DNA of 40,480 bases from Clostridiales bacterium (GTDB lineage: Bacteria; Bacillota; Clostridia; Oscillospirales; Oscillospiraceae). A model generated the notes under the pieces. The model was given only the letters and a program-made list of their open reading frames with translations, searched no databases and was not told where the DNA came from. Both the position numbers and the translations under genes were made by a program. Positions 7,588-16,863 of this stretch are shown here, one piece after another; position 1 is the first letter of the stretch, and each line of letters opens with the position of its first letter. The stretch lies in NCBI GenBank assembly GCA_014799475.1, contig JAAVHX010000006.1, positions 1 to 40,480 of the forward strand, given 5' to 3'.

Positions 7588-9837
7588 ATGAGCATTTTTG
7601 ACCGTTACGCCCCCTTTGTGCAGGAGTACATCTACCGCAACGGCTGGGAAAGCCTGCGGGCCATCCAGGTGGCCGCCGCCAACGCCATCTTCAACACCGA
7701 CGACCACGTATTGCTGACGGCGTCCACCGCCTCCGGCAAGACCGAGGCCGCCTTTTTCCCCATCATCACCCTGTTCTCCGAGAACCCGCCGTCCTCCGTG
7801 GGCTGCATCTATGTGGGCCCGCTGAAGGCCCTCATCAACGACCAGTTCGCCCGCCTCAACGACCTGTGCGAGGAGGCGGACATCCCCGTCTGGCACTGGC
7901 ACGGCGACGTGGCCCAGAGCCACAAGGCCAAGCTGATGAAGCACCCCTCCGGCATCCTCCAGATTACCCCAGAATCGCTGGAGGCCATGCTGCTGCACAA
8001 GCACGCCGCCGTCCCCACCCTGTTCGGCGACCTGCGCTTCGTGGTCATCGACGAGGTGCACTCTCTCCTCCGGGGCGACCGGGGCGGGCAGACCCTGTGT
8101 CTCATTGAGCGGCTGTCCCGGCTGGCGGGGGTGGAGCCCCGGCGCGTCGGCCTGTCCGCCACCATGGGCGAGCCGGAAAAGACAGGGGAATTCCTGGCCC
8201 TGGGCACGGGGCGGGGTACCGTCATCCCCAAAATCGAGGCCAAGGGGGTCAAATGGCGGCTGAGCATGGAGCACTTTTTCGTGAAGGACGTCCAGGCCGG
8301 GGAGGATCGGACGGACATCGACGCCCTGCCCGCACTGGACGAAAAGACGGATACGGCCCCCGCCAATGCCGACCCCGGCCTGGGCTATATCTTTGAGCAC
8401 ACCCGGGGTAAAAAGTGCCTGGTCTTTGTCAACTCCCGGGAGGAGTGCGAGACGGTCACCACCACCCTGCGGCAGTACTGCGAGCGGGCCCATGAGCCCG
8501 ACCGATTCCTCATCCACCACGGCAACCTGTCCGCCTCCTACCGGGAGACGGCGGAGGAGGTGATGAAGGACGAGTCCCAGCGGATGACCACCGTCACCAC
8601 CGCCACCCTGGAGCTGGGCATCGACATCGGACGGCTGGAGCGGGCTTTCCAGATCAACGCGCCCTGGACGGTGTCCTCCTTCCTCCAGCGCATGGGCCGC
8701 ACCGGGCGGCGGGAGCTGCCGCCGGAGATGTGGTTCGTCATGCGGGAGGACGAGCAGGAGCCCCGGACCACCCTGCCCGCCACCATCCCCTGGGAGCTGA
8801 TCCAGGGCATCGCGCTGGTGCAGCTCTATCTGGAGGAGCGCTGGGTGGAGCCGCCCCGGTTGGACCGCCTGCCCTACAGCCTGCTGTACCACCAGACCAT
8901 GTCCACCCTGGCCTCCTGTGGGGAGCTGTCCCCCCGTGCGCTGGCGGACCGGGTGCTGAATCTGCGCTATTTCCACCGGGTGACCCAGGAGGATTACAAG
9001 GTCCTGCTGCGCCACCTCATCCAGACCGACCACATCCAGCGCACCGAGCAGGGCGGGCTCATCGTGGGCCTGGCGGGGGAGCGGGTGGTGAACTCCTACC
9101 GATTCTACGGCGTGTTCCAGGAAAACGAGGAGTATACCGTCCGCAGCGAGGCCCAGGAGCTGGGCACGGTGGTGCTGCCGCCCCCGGTGGGGGAGAAGCT
9201 GGCCATCGCGGGCCACGTCTGGACCGTGCTGGAGGTCGACCACAAGCGGCATCTGGTGTACTGCGAGCAGGTGAAGGGCACCGTCCCGGCCTACTTTGGG
9301 CTGGTGGCCGGCGACCTGCACACCAAAATTTTGCAGCGGATGCGGCAGGTGCTCCGGGAGGACAGGCAGTATCCTTATCTCATGAAAAACGCGGTGGCCC
9401 GGCTGGAAAACGCCCGGTTCACCGCCAGCCGCTCCGGCACCACCGAGACCCCCCTGCTCAACCTGGGGGGCAATATGTGGTGCCTGCTGCCCTGGGTGGG
9501 GACCTACCCGTTCCTCGCCATGGAGCGGTTTTTGAAAATCAAGTGTGCCGACCGCCTGGGGCTGAAGAATTTCGACTCCGCCCGGCCCTACTATATGCAG
9601 TTCACCATGAAGGCGGACGAGGAGACCTTTTTCCAGGTGGTGTCCGAGGAGATCCGCAAGCCCATCGACCCGCTGGAGCTGGTCTACGACAAGGAGCTGC
9701 CCCTGTTCGACAAGTACGACGAGTATCTCCCGGAGGAGCTGGTGAAGAAGGGCTTCGCCTACGGCGTGCTGGATCTGGACGGGCTGCGGGAGACGGTTTT
9801 GAGCTGGGGCGCGGGGGCTCAGAGTCAAAGCGATTGA
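7588..9837 (+). CDS. sngC: Lhr-type DEAD/DEVH-box superfamily 2 helicase, SngC-like (Shango)
   Basis: A 749-residue SF2 helicase. Walker A TASTASGKT is at residues 43-51, the DEVH box at 155-158, motif III SATMG at 190-194, and motif VI QRMGRTGRR at 367-375; TTATLELGIDIG precedes it. The region after about residue 420 is the winged-helix and C-terminal portion typical of Lhr-like helicases, ending without a nuclease domain. ATG 7588 follows AAAAGGAG. In Shango, the helicase is the third essential component with the TerB protein and the ATPase. The family assignment is secure; the role as SngC depends on synteny. Confidence 0.87.
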   Translation: MSIFDRYAPFVQEYIYRNGWESLRAIQVAAANAIFNTDDHVLLTASTASGKTEAAFFPIITLFSENPPSSVGCIYVGPLKALINDQFARLNDLCEEADIPVWHWHGDVAQSHKAKLMKHPSGILQITPESLEAMLLHKHAAVPTLFGDLRFVVIDEVHSLLRGDRGGQTLCLIERLSRLAGVEPRRVGLSATMGEPEKTGEFLALGTGRGTVIPKIEAKGVKWRLSMEHFFVKDVQAGEDRTDIDALPALDEKTDTAPANADPGLGYIFEHTRGKKCLVFVNSREECETVTTTLRQYCERAHEPDRFLIHHGNLSASYRETAEEVMKDESQRMTTVTTATLELGIDIGRLERAFQINAPWTVSSFLQRMGRTGRRELPPEMWFVMREDEQEPRTTLPATIPWELIQGIALVQLYLEERWVEPPRLDRLPYSLLYHQTMSTLASCGELSPRALADRVLNLRYFHRVTQEDYKVLLRHLIQTDHIQRTEQGGLIVGLAGERVVNSYRFYGVFQENEEYTVRSEAQELGTVVLPPPVGEKLAIAGHVWTVLEVDHKRHLVYCEQVKGTVPAYFGLVAGDLHTKILQRMRQVLREDRQYPYLMKNAVARLENARFTASRSGTTETPLLNLGGNMWCLLPWVGTYPFLAMERFLKIKCADRLGLKNFDSARPYYMQFTMKADEETFFQVVSEEIRKPIDPLELVYDKELPLFDKYDEYLPEELVKKGFAYGVLDLDGLRETVLSWGAGAQSQSD

Positions 9838-9862
9838 CGTTTGAAATGACCTGTGATATGAT
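9834..9862 (+). promoter_or_regulatory. Promoter for the zinc-ribbon gene
   Basis: TTGACG (9834-9839, overlapping the sngC stop), 17 bases, TATGAT (9857-9862). The predicted start near 9869 leaves a very short leader before AAGGAG and the ATG at 9886, so the next gene can be expressed independently of the helicase operon. Confidence 0.6.
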
Positions 9863-9885
9863 GGACAAAAAAGGAGATGACGGTT

Positions 9886-10323
9886 ATGGCCCTTATCAAA
9901 TGCTTTGACTGCGGCAAGGAGATTTCCGACCGGGCGGGGACCTGCCCGTTTTGCGGCTGCCCCATCAGCGAGTTGCTGAAATCAGGCGAAACGGTAAAGA
10001 TAAAGCCGTTACCCGTAGTCTGGGCAGAACGGACATTCGGGTGGACGATCGGGGATGCTCCAATAGGCCCAGGGGATCAAAAGGTGTCCATATCGTCCAA
10101 TGGCAAGGTCATTTGGGAGGGGCGCGCCGGCGACGTGGCGGAGCTCTCTTTTGTGCAGCCCACCAGCATAGACATCCAATACCATATGAACTTTTGGCGC
10201 CTTGGCGCCAAGTGTTCCGGCGTCATTGATCCCGCGCGGTGCAAAACGTATATTATATTTGCGCTGAATGGAGTATTGACAATAAAGCTGGAGCTGCGGC
10301 CCGTTGACACGTTAGACGGCTGA
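9886..10323 (+). CDS. Zinc-ribbon protein with C-terminal beta-sandwich-like domain
   Basis: A 145-residue protein. Residues 1-25 form a zinc ribbon with two CxxC knuckles (CFDCGKEI and CPFCGCPI). After a short linker the remainder is beta-rich (KVSISSNGKVIWEG, then YIIFALNGVLTIKLELRP) and ends without membrane segments. Such zinc-ribbon proteins are common in Clostridia and their function is unknown. ATG 9886 is chosen over 9877 because AAGGAG at 9871-9876 is nine bases away; 9877 would abut it. It lies 48 bases after sngC on its own promoter and is followed by a terminator, so membership in the defence system is possible but not shown. Confidence 0.8.
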   Translation: MALIKCFDCGKEISDRAGTCPFCGCPISELLKSGETVKIKPLPVVWAERTFGWTIGDAPIGPGDQKVSISSNGKVIWEGRAGDVAELSFVQPTSIDIQYHMNFWRLGAKCSGVIDPARCKTYIIFALNGVLTIKLELRPVDTLDG

Positions 10324-10336
10324 TTTTTGAGTTCAA

Positions 10337-10378
10337 TCACAATGCCCCCGCCTTGACCGGCGGGGGCATTGTGATTTT
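10337..10378 (+). terminator. Intrinsic terminator after the zinc-ribbon gene
   Basis: A perfect 16-bp stem (10337-10352 with 10359-10374), six-base loop, then TTTT. This closes the defence/zinc-ribbon region and separates it from the sugar operon. Confidence 0.88.
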
Positions 10379-10438
10379 GGTTGTCCCGCTTGCGCGCCGG
10401 CTCCATAGGGCAGAACGCGCCGCCGCGTCCTGTTTTGC

Positions 10439-10467
10439 TTGACATTCCGTGTCCCATCCCGGATAAT
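10439..10467 (+). promoter_or_regulatory. Promoter of the alpha-galactoside operon
   Basis: A perfect TTGACA (10439-10444), a 17-base spacer and GATAAT (10462-10467). The predicted start is near 10474, about 47 bases before the GH36 ATG. No clear LacI-type operator was seen. Confidence 0.72.
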
Positions 10468-10520
10468 GGGAGCAGACAAGGCCGAGCGATACGCGGAAGA
10501 AAGGGGTGCTGTTTTCAGAT

Positions 10521-12901
10521 ATGATCACGGAACAAGACAGTGTATTTGCCTTGGAAACGGAGCAGACTTCCTACCTGTTCCGGGTAACGGACACAGGGCA
10601 CCTGGAGCATCTGTATTACGGGCGGAGGATCCGATTCTGGGACGCTTCGGCGCTCACGGAAAAGCATTCCTTCGCGCCGGGAAACGGGATCTATTACGAC
10701 GATACCCACAAAAACTTCAGCCTGGAGGACGCCTGCCTGGAGCTGTCCTCCTGCGGGAAGGGGGACCTCCGGGAGCCCTTCCTGGAGGTGGTCTACCCGG
10801 ACGGCAGCTTTACCTCCGATTTTGTGTTTGATTCTTACGAGATCAGCGACACAAAGCCGGAATTTGCCTCGCTGCCCGGCTCCTACAGCGAGGACGGCAG
10901 GGTGGAGCACCTCTGCGTCCGATTGAAGGAAAAGGCCAAAGACGCGGAGCTTGAGCTGCACTACTATGTGTATCCGGAGTGCGACGTGATTGGGAGAAGC
11001 GCAAAGCTCATCAACACCGGGGAGGCCGGGATCACGGTCAAGCGCCTGATGAGCGCCCAGCTGGACTTGCCCGACTGCGGCTATGTGTTCACGACGTTCA
11101 CCGGCGGCTGGGCCCGGGAGATGAAGCGGACGGACACCCAGGTGTGGGCGGGAAAGCACGTGAATTCCTCCTACGCGGGGGTCTCCTCCAGCCGGGCCAA
11201 TCCCTTTGTGATGCTCTCCGGGGAACACACCACCGAGGACGCGGGGGACTGCTTCGGGGTCAATCTGATCACAGCGGGAACCACTATGAGGCGGCGGAGG
11301 TCAGCCCATGGGGCAAGACCCGGCTGGTGACCGGGATCAACCCCCAGTCCTTTTCCTGGAACCTGGCCCCTGGGGAGGCATTTGAGTCGCCGGAGGCGGT
11401 GATGACCTTTTCCCACGAGGGCTTCAACGCCATGAGCCGCCATATGCACGCCTTTGTCCGGGAGCACATCGTGCGGGGAGAGTGGAAACGGAAGCCCCGC
11501 CCCGTTCTCCTGAACAGCTGGGAGGCGGCCTATTTCAGCATCGACGAGAAAAAGCTGCTCAGCCTCGCCAAAGCGGGGAAGGGGGTCGGCGTGGAGCTTT
11601 TCGTCATGGACGACGGGTGGTTCGGCAATCGGACGGACGACACCCGTTCCCTGGGGGACTGGGCGCCAAACCCGAAGAAGCTGCCCAACGGATTGAAGGG
11701 CCTGTGCGACAAAGTGAAGGCCCTGGGGCTGGACTTCGGCATCTGGGTGGAGCCGGAGATGGTCAATGTAAACAGCGAGCTGTATCGCGCCCACCCGGAA
11801 TTGGCCATAGATATTCCGGGCCGGGGGCACTCGGAGGGCCGCAATCAGCGTATTCTGGATCTGAGCGATCCCGCGGTGCAGGACTACATCATCGAGGCCA
11901 TGACCGGGGTATTCTCCTGCGCTGACATCTCCTACGTGAAGTGGGACATGAACCGCGTCTTTTCCGATGTATACTCCAAAAGCCTGGGACCGGAGGGGCA
12001 GGGGGAGGTCTTTCACCGCTATGTCTGCGGGCTGTACCGCTGCATGAAAACGCTGACGGAGCGGTTCCCCAAGATCCTGTTTGAGGGGTGCAGCTCGGGC
12101 GGAAACCGGTTCGACCTGGGCATTCTCTGCTATTTCCCCCAGATTTGGGCCAGTGACAACACGGACGCTCTGTGCCGGGTGGAGATCCAGAACGGCTACA
12201 GCTACGGCTACCCCATGTCCACCCTCAGTGCCCATATCTCCTCCTGCCCCAACCACCAGACGCTGCGCAATACGCCGCTGGAGACGCGCTTCCACGTGGC
12301 GGCCTTTGGCGTGTGCGGGTATGAGTGCAACCTCTGCGACATGAGCCGGGAGCAGCTTGCCGCCGTCAAAGAGCAGATCGCGCTGTACAAAAAGTGGCGG
12401 GAGGTCCTCCAATTTGGGGAGTTCTACCGGGGGCGGAGCTTTGGCAGCGGGGGCGGCAGCCACAGCGCCATCGGCGTCACCGGCGCCCAGAACGTCATGG
12501 AGTGGACCTGCGTCTCCCCGGACCGGAAAAAGGCGGTGGGGATGCTGTTCCAAAAGCTGGCGGTGCCCAACGATTTTTATGCCTGCTACCGGGCGAAGGG
12601 GTTGGACGAGGAGGCGCTGTATCACTTCTACAACCGGCCTCTGAAATATGACATTAGGGAATTCGGCGGGCTGGTCAATATGATCTCCCCCGTCCACATC
12701 AAACAGGACTCCCTGATGGAGTCTGTGGCCGCCAAACTGGTCAAGTTGGGCGGCGAGACGGAGGACTGCTTGGTTTACGGCGACGAGCTGATGTACCACG
12801 GGGTGAAGCTGAAGCAGGCCTTCGGCTCCGTGGGCTTCGGCAAAGACACCAGGGTCTACCAGGACTTTGGCTCACGGCTTTATTTCATGGAGAAGGTGTG
12901 A
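10521..12901 (+). pseudogene. GH36 alpha-galactosidase, split by a single-base frameshift
   Basis: A GH36 alpha-galactosidase (melibiose/raffinose-type alpha-1,6-galactosyl hydrolase) spread over two frames. The first frame runs from ATG 10521 (TEQDSVFALETEQTSYLFRV) to a stop near 11330; homology leaves it after base 11270 (FGVNLI) and resumes in the next frame as SGNHYEAAEVSPWGKTRLV. Inserting one T after 11270 would give FGVNLIYSGNHYE, the usual family motif, so one base is missing. The repaired protein would be about 793 residues. The second part is intact, including the nucleophile Asp in YVKWDMNR (codon 11945-11947) and the acid/base Asp in CSSGGNRFD (codon 12113-12115). GTG 10506 is an alternative start. 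Either a real recent inactivation or a sequencing error; the rest shows no decay. Confidence 0.9.
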
Positions 12902-12906
12902 AACAT

Positions 12907-14388
12907 ATGGAAAACGACAAAATCACCAAGAAAAACCTGATCTGCTATCCCATCGGGACCATTGGGCGGGACGCATTGTACGCCCTCATCAACAGCTACC
13001 TGCTGACCTTTGTGCTGTTCACCCACACGCTGGATGCGGCCCAACTGGCCGCCATCACCGGCATCATGATCGCGGCCCGGGTGTTCGACGCGCTGAACGA
13101 CCCCATCATGGGCAACATCATCGAGCGCACCCGCTCGAAATACGGCAAATTCAAGCCCTGGCTGGTGGCGGGGGCGCTGTCCACCTCGGTGGTCATCTAT
13201 CTGATGTTCAATATCCAGCTCCAGGGCTGGAACTTCGTCTGGTTCTTCGGCGTGATGTATTTTGCCTTCAGCATCACCTATACCATGAACGACATCTCCT
13301 ACTGGGGCATGATCCCCGCGCTGGGCTCGGACGCCGACACCCGCAACCAGTTCACCTCCCGGGCCACGCTGTGCGCCGGCATCGGCGGCACGCTGGCGGC
13401 TATGCTGATCCCCATGCTCACCACGGGGGCGGGGGCTATCGGCGGCAGCACCACCACCGCCTACGGCTGGGTGGCCGTGGGCATCGCCGTCGCGGCGCCG
13501 CTGTTCCTGCTGTTCACTGTGTTCGGCGTCAGGGAGCACCGGGAGGCCGCCCCCGCAAACCGTCCTAAAGAGAAATTCTCCCTGATCCAGGTGTTCAAGA
13601 CCATCGCCCGCAATGACCAGCTGGTCTGGGTGGCGGTGATCTTCCTCATCCAGCAGGTGGGCAACGGCCTGGTGATCGGCGGCCTGGGCTCCACCTACAT
13701 CTACTTCACCTTCGGCTACAGCGGCGGGCTGTACTCCCTGTTCAACACGGTGGGCATGATGGCCACGGCGTTTTTGATGATCTTCTACCCCGCCATTTCC
13801 CGGAAGCTCTCCCGGAAGAAGCTCATGGGGTATATGGTGGTGCTTTCCACCGCCGGATACGCCCTGATGTTGGCCTCCGCCGCCATTCCGGGCACGGGGA
13901 TGGTCCGGTTCGGCCTGCTGACCGGGGGCTATATGTGCGCCAATTTCGGGTATTACAGCTTCTACCTCATCATGATGATCTCCATCATGAACACGGTGGA
14001 ATACAATGAGCTTAAATTCGGCCAGCGGGACGAGGGCATCATCACCTCCCTGCGGCCCTTCATCACCAAGATGAGCTCCGCCATCATCGTGGCGGCCACC
14101 TCCGCCACCTACCTCATCTTCGGCGTCACCGGCTACACCAACCAGATCTCCGACCTGGAGCAGCGGTGCGCCCAGGGTCTGCTCTCCGAGGAGGAGAAGC
14201 TGTCCGCCATCGAGCAGGTGCTGTTCGGGGGCGGCGGCGTGTCCGGGGGGCAGAGCATGGGCCTGCTGGTCACCATGACCGTGCTGCCCTGGGTCCTGAT
14301 GCTGATCTCCTACTTCCTCTACAAGAAAAAGTACAAGCTGGACGAGGCGGAGTACGACAGGATCTGCCGGGAACTGGGTAAAAAATAA
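12907..14388 (+). CDS. GPH-family sugar:cation symporter (MelB-like)
   Basis: A 493-residue inner-membrane transporter of the glycoside-pentoside-hexuronide:cation symporter family, with about twelve hydrophobic segments. The N-terminal YPIGTIGRDALYALINSYLL, the loop AARVFDALNDPIMGNIIERT with SKYGKFKPWL, and the central KFSLIQVFKTIARNDQL region are family hallmarks. The ATG at 12907 is ten bases after GGAGAAGG; GTG 12898 overlapping the upstream stop is possible. It lies five bases after the alpha-galactosidase stop and 32 bases before an alpha-glucosidase gene, which points to uptake of alpha-galactosides such as melibiose or raffinose. Substrate is inferred from neighbours only. Confidence 0.9.
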   Translation: MENDKITKKNLICYPIGTIGRDALYALINSYLLTFVLFTHTLDAAQLAAITGIMIAARVFDALNDPIMGNIIERTRSKYGKFKPWLVAGALSTSVVIYLMFNIQLQGWNFVWFFGVMYFAFSITYTMNDISYWGMIPALGSDADTRNQFTSRATLCAGIGGTLAAMLIPMLTTGAGAIGGSTTTAYGWVAVGIAVAAPLFLLFTVFGVREHREAAPANRPKEKFSLIQVFKTIARNDQLVWVAVIFLIQQVGNGLVIGGLGSTYIYFTFGYSGGLYSLFNTVGMMATAFLMIFYPAISRKLSRKKLMGYMVVLSTAGYALMLASAAIPGTGMVRFGLLTGGYMCANFGYYSFYLIMMISIMNTVEYNELKFGQRDEGIITSLRPFITKMSSAIIVAATSATYLIFGVTGYTNQISDLEQRCAQGLLSEEEKLSAIEQVLFGGGGVSGGQSMGLLVTMTVLPWVLMLISYFLYKKKYKLDEAEYDRICRELGKK

Positions 14389-14420
14389 ACGCCCGCATAG
14401 CGGGCAGGGGGAGCAGCCAT

Positions 14421-16283
14421 ATGGAGCGGAAAAACCTGACCTATGACAGCCGGATCAAGGATCTGTATCGGAACCCCGTGGGGCATGACGCGCTGGCGCG
14501 GGTGCTGCTCCAGCTGGGTCTGCCGGAAGCGGCGGTGACCAACCCGGCGGTGGCCAACCTGAAGCTGCGCACGGTGGCGGGGCTGGCGAAGAAAAAGCTG
14601 GGGACGGACTTCTTCGACGCGCTGCTCCACCTGGTCAATTTAGAGAAGGATGAGCCATGTGCCGCCACCGGGGAGACCGCCCCCAAGTGGTGGAAGGAGG
14701 CGGTGTTCTATCAAATCTACCCCCGGAGCTTCTGCGACAGCAACGGGGACGGCATTGGCGACCTGCCCGGCATCCTCAGCAAGCTGGACTATTTGAAGGA
14801 GTTGGGGGTGGACGCGCTGTGGCTGTCCCCCATCTACGACTCCCCCAACGACGACAACGGCTACGACATCCGGGACTACGACAAGATCATGGCGGAATTC
14901 GGCACCATGGAGGATTTTGAGCGCCTTTTGGACGGGGTGCACGCCCGGGGGATGCGCCTCATCATGGATCTGGTGGTCAACCACACCTCCGACGAGCACG
15001 CCTGGTATCGGCAGGCGCTGGCGGACGAGCATTCCCCCTACCGGGCGTACTACTTCTTCCGGAAGGATGACGGCAGCCACACCCCGCCCAACAACTGGAC
15101 CTCCTTCTTCTCCGGACCCGCGTGGAACTATGTGGAGGAATCCGACAGCTGGGCGCTGCACCTGTTCTCCAAGAAGCAAATGGACCTGAACTGGGATAAC
15201 CCGGACGTCCGCCGGGACGTGATCGCCATGGTGAACCGCTGGCTGGACCGGGGAGTGGACGGCTTCCGCATGGATGTCATCAACTACATCTCCAAGGAGG
15301 ACGGGCTTCCCCAGGGCAACGAGACCATCGGAGCGCTGATGGGCTTTCCGGGCATCGAGCGCTACTATTACGGCCCCCATCTCCATGAATATCTCCGGGA
15401 GATCCGGGAACAAGCATTCGAGCCCCACGGCGCGTTCTCCGTGGGGGAGACCCCCGGCCTGGGGATGAAGATGGCCCAGCTGGTGACAGGGGAGGAGCGG
15501 CGTGAACTGGACATGATCTTCTCCTTCGACCACCTGGAGACGCCGGGGCACACCCGGTTTGATGACTACGAATACGATCTGAACTATTTCCGGGACTATA
15601 TGATCGACTGGATGGAGCACTACGGGAACAACTGCTGGATGTCCCTGTTTTATAACAACCACGACAACCCGCGGATGATCAGCAAGATCACCGGGGACAT
15701 CTCGCGGCACACGGCGCTGTCCAAGCTGCTGGCCGTCATGCAGATGACCTTGAAGGGGACCCCCTTTGTGTTCCAGGGGGATGAGATGGGCCTGGCCAAC
15801 TATCCCTTCACCTCCATGGAGCAGATCACCGATGTGGAGGCCAAGGGCTACTACGCCGAGCATATTGAAAAGGAGCCCGAGGACAAGGTATTTGCCACCA
15901 TCCTGGCGGGGACGCGGGAGCACGCCCGAGTTCTCCTGCCCTGGAATGAGAAGCTGCCGCCCTGGCACAGGGGCCTGCGCCAGCAGCCCAAGGGGTCGGT
16001 TGAGGAGGCGTACCGGGAGCTGATCCGCCTGCGCCACGGGGCAAAGGCCCTGGTCTATGGGACGTTCTGTGTCCGCGGCAGGAAGAAGGACCGTTTCGTC
16101 TACGAGCGGGAGCTGGACGGGGAGCGCTATCTGGTGGACTGCAACCTGGGCGCCGCCCCCCGCAAGGCGTTTCCTCTGGAGGGCCGGTGGGAGCTAGTCT
16201 ACGCTTCCGAGCCCCAGGACGGGGATCAAAAAAAGATGCGGGGCTATGAGGCCCGCATCTGGAAGAAGGCGGCTTCCCGCTGA
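14421..16283 (+). CDS. GH13 alpha-glucosidase / oligo-1,6-glucosidase-like enzyme with N-terminal helical extension
   Basis: A 620-residue cytoplasmic GH13 enzyme, probably acting on glucosyl linkages of imported oligosaccharides (sucrose part of raffinose is one option). The TIM barrel begins near residue 88 (KWWKEAVFYQIYPRSF). Catalytic residues are visible: nucleophile Asp285 in GFRMDVI, acid/base Glu343 in SVGETPG, and Asp415 in NNHDNPR; DLVVNHTS is the first conserved region. Residues 1-80 are an extra helical domain (LTYDSRIKDLYRNPVGHDAL onward) not found in standard oligo-1,6-glucosidases; I do not know its role. A small CCCGC/GCGGG hairpin lies in the 32-base gap upstream. It is the last gene of the operon and converges with the acylphosphatase gene with no clear terminator between. 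Confidence 0.9.
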   Translation: MERKNLTYDSRIKDLYRNPVGHDALARVLLQLGLPEAAVTNPAVANLKLRTVAGLAKKKLGTDFFDALLHLVNLEKDEPCAATGETAPKWWKEAVFYQIYPRSFCDSNGDGIGDLPGILSKLDYLKELGVDALWLSPIYDSPNDDNGYDIRDYDKIMAEFGTMEDFERLLDGVHARGMRLIMDLVVNHTSDEHAWYRQALADEHSPYRAYYFFRKDDGSHTPPNNWTSFFSGPAWNYVEESDSWALHLFSKKQMDLNWDNPDVRRDVIAMVNRWLDRGVDGFRMDVINYISKEDGLPQGNETIGALMGFPGIERYYYGPHLHEYLREIREQAFEPHGAFSVGETPGLGMKMAQLVTGEERRELDMIFSFDHLETPGHTRFDDYEYDLNYFRDYMIDWMEHYGNNCWMSLFYNNHDNPRMISKITGDISRHTALSKLLAVMQMTLKGTPFVFQGDEMGLANYPFTSMEQITDVEAKGYYAEHIEKEPEDKVFATILAGTREHARVLLPWNEKLPPWHRGLRQQPKGSVEEAYRELIRLRHGAKALVYGTFCVRGRKKDRFVYERELDGERYLVDCNLGAAPRKAFPLEGRWELVYASEPQDGDQKKMRGYEARIWKKAASR

Positions 16284-16325
16284 TCTATGGCGCGCCCTGC
16301 CGCCAATGCCAGCGGAACCCTTCTG

Positions 16326-16679
16326 TCAGTACAGCGCCTGGAATGTGGTTTCGGTTCCGGAAACCGGCAGCTCCTCTGTCTGTATCTCCGTAATGTCAAA
16401 GCGCCGGACCGCTCGCATGGCCCGAAGGAACTCGTCGATACAGCGGGCCTCGCCCTCGATCTCAATGATGACGGTCCCGTCATTTTCGTTCCGGGCCCAG
16501 CCCACCAAATCCAGCTGGCCCGCCAGCATCGCGGCCTCGTAGCGGAAGCCGACGCCTTGGACAGTACCGGAAAAGTGATACCGCCTTCGGACCGGCGGCG
16601 TACGGGGGCCGTCCGGGACGTGGACAACAGGCGGCTGGTTTTCCGCGCAGAACCTTTTCAGCCATTGAAACAACATCAT
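16326..16679 (-). CDS. Acylphosphatase-like protein
   Basis: A 117-residue protein whose residues about 30-115 form an acylphosphatase domain, hydrolysing carboxyl-phosphate bonds. The signature GTVQGVGFRYEA carries the phosphate-binding Arg, and ARNENDGTVIIEIEG holds the catalytic Asn. It is longer than the usual 90 residues by an N-terminal extension (FQWLKRFCAENQPP). ATG 16679 sits eight bases after GGAG; a second ATG follows directly. It has its own promoter. It converges on the sugar operon; no functional link to either neighbour is evident. Confidence 0.88.
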   Translation of the reverse strand: MMLFQWLKRFCAENQPPVVHVPDGPRTPPVRRRYHFSGTVQGVGFRYEAAMLAGQLDLVGWARNENDGTVIIEIEGEARCIDEFLRAMRAVRRFDITEIQTEELPVSGTETTFQALY

Positions 16680-16716
16680 CTCTCAGCCGCTCCTTTATTT
16701 CCATCATCTACGCACT

Positions 16717-16745
16717 ATGATACCCCAATCTCCCGGCGTATGCAA
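16717..16745 (-). promoter_or_regulatory. Promoter of the acylphosphatase gene
   Basis: On the minus strand, TTGCAT (16740-16745), 17 bases, TATCAT (16717-16722). The predicted start lies just upstream of AAAGGAG. Confidence 0.55.
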
Positions 16746-16828
16746 CGGCCAACTGAACGATGATCAGCATTTTAAAGGGGCGAACGAAAACCAGCGCCAG
16801 TGGAACGCACAAAATTGCGCGCGAAAGA

Positions 16829-16856
16829 AGCCGGGGCTCAGCGCCCCGGCTTTTCT
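16829..16856 (-). terminator. Terminator of the lysis cassette
   Basis: A 9-bp stem AGCCGGGGC / GCCCCGGCT (16829-16837 and 16843-16851) directly beyond the endolysin stop. On the minus strand it is followed by TCTTTCG; on the plus strand by TTTCTCGTT, so it may work both ways. Confidence 0.7.
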
Positions 16857-16863
16857 CGTTGTC

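Noticed and set aside
7531-9828. A 765-residue minus-strand open frame
   Set aside because: Shadow of the helicase gene, whose seven helicase motifs are clear. The antisense protein is Gly/His/Leu-rich and matches nothing.
10506-12901. Two separate genes in the alpha-galactosidase region
   Set aside because: The halves join as one GH36 protein at the exact point of a one-base deletion, and the second has no start or ribosome site of its own.
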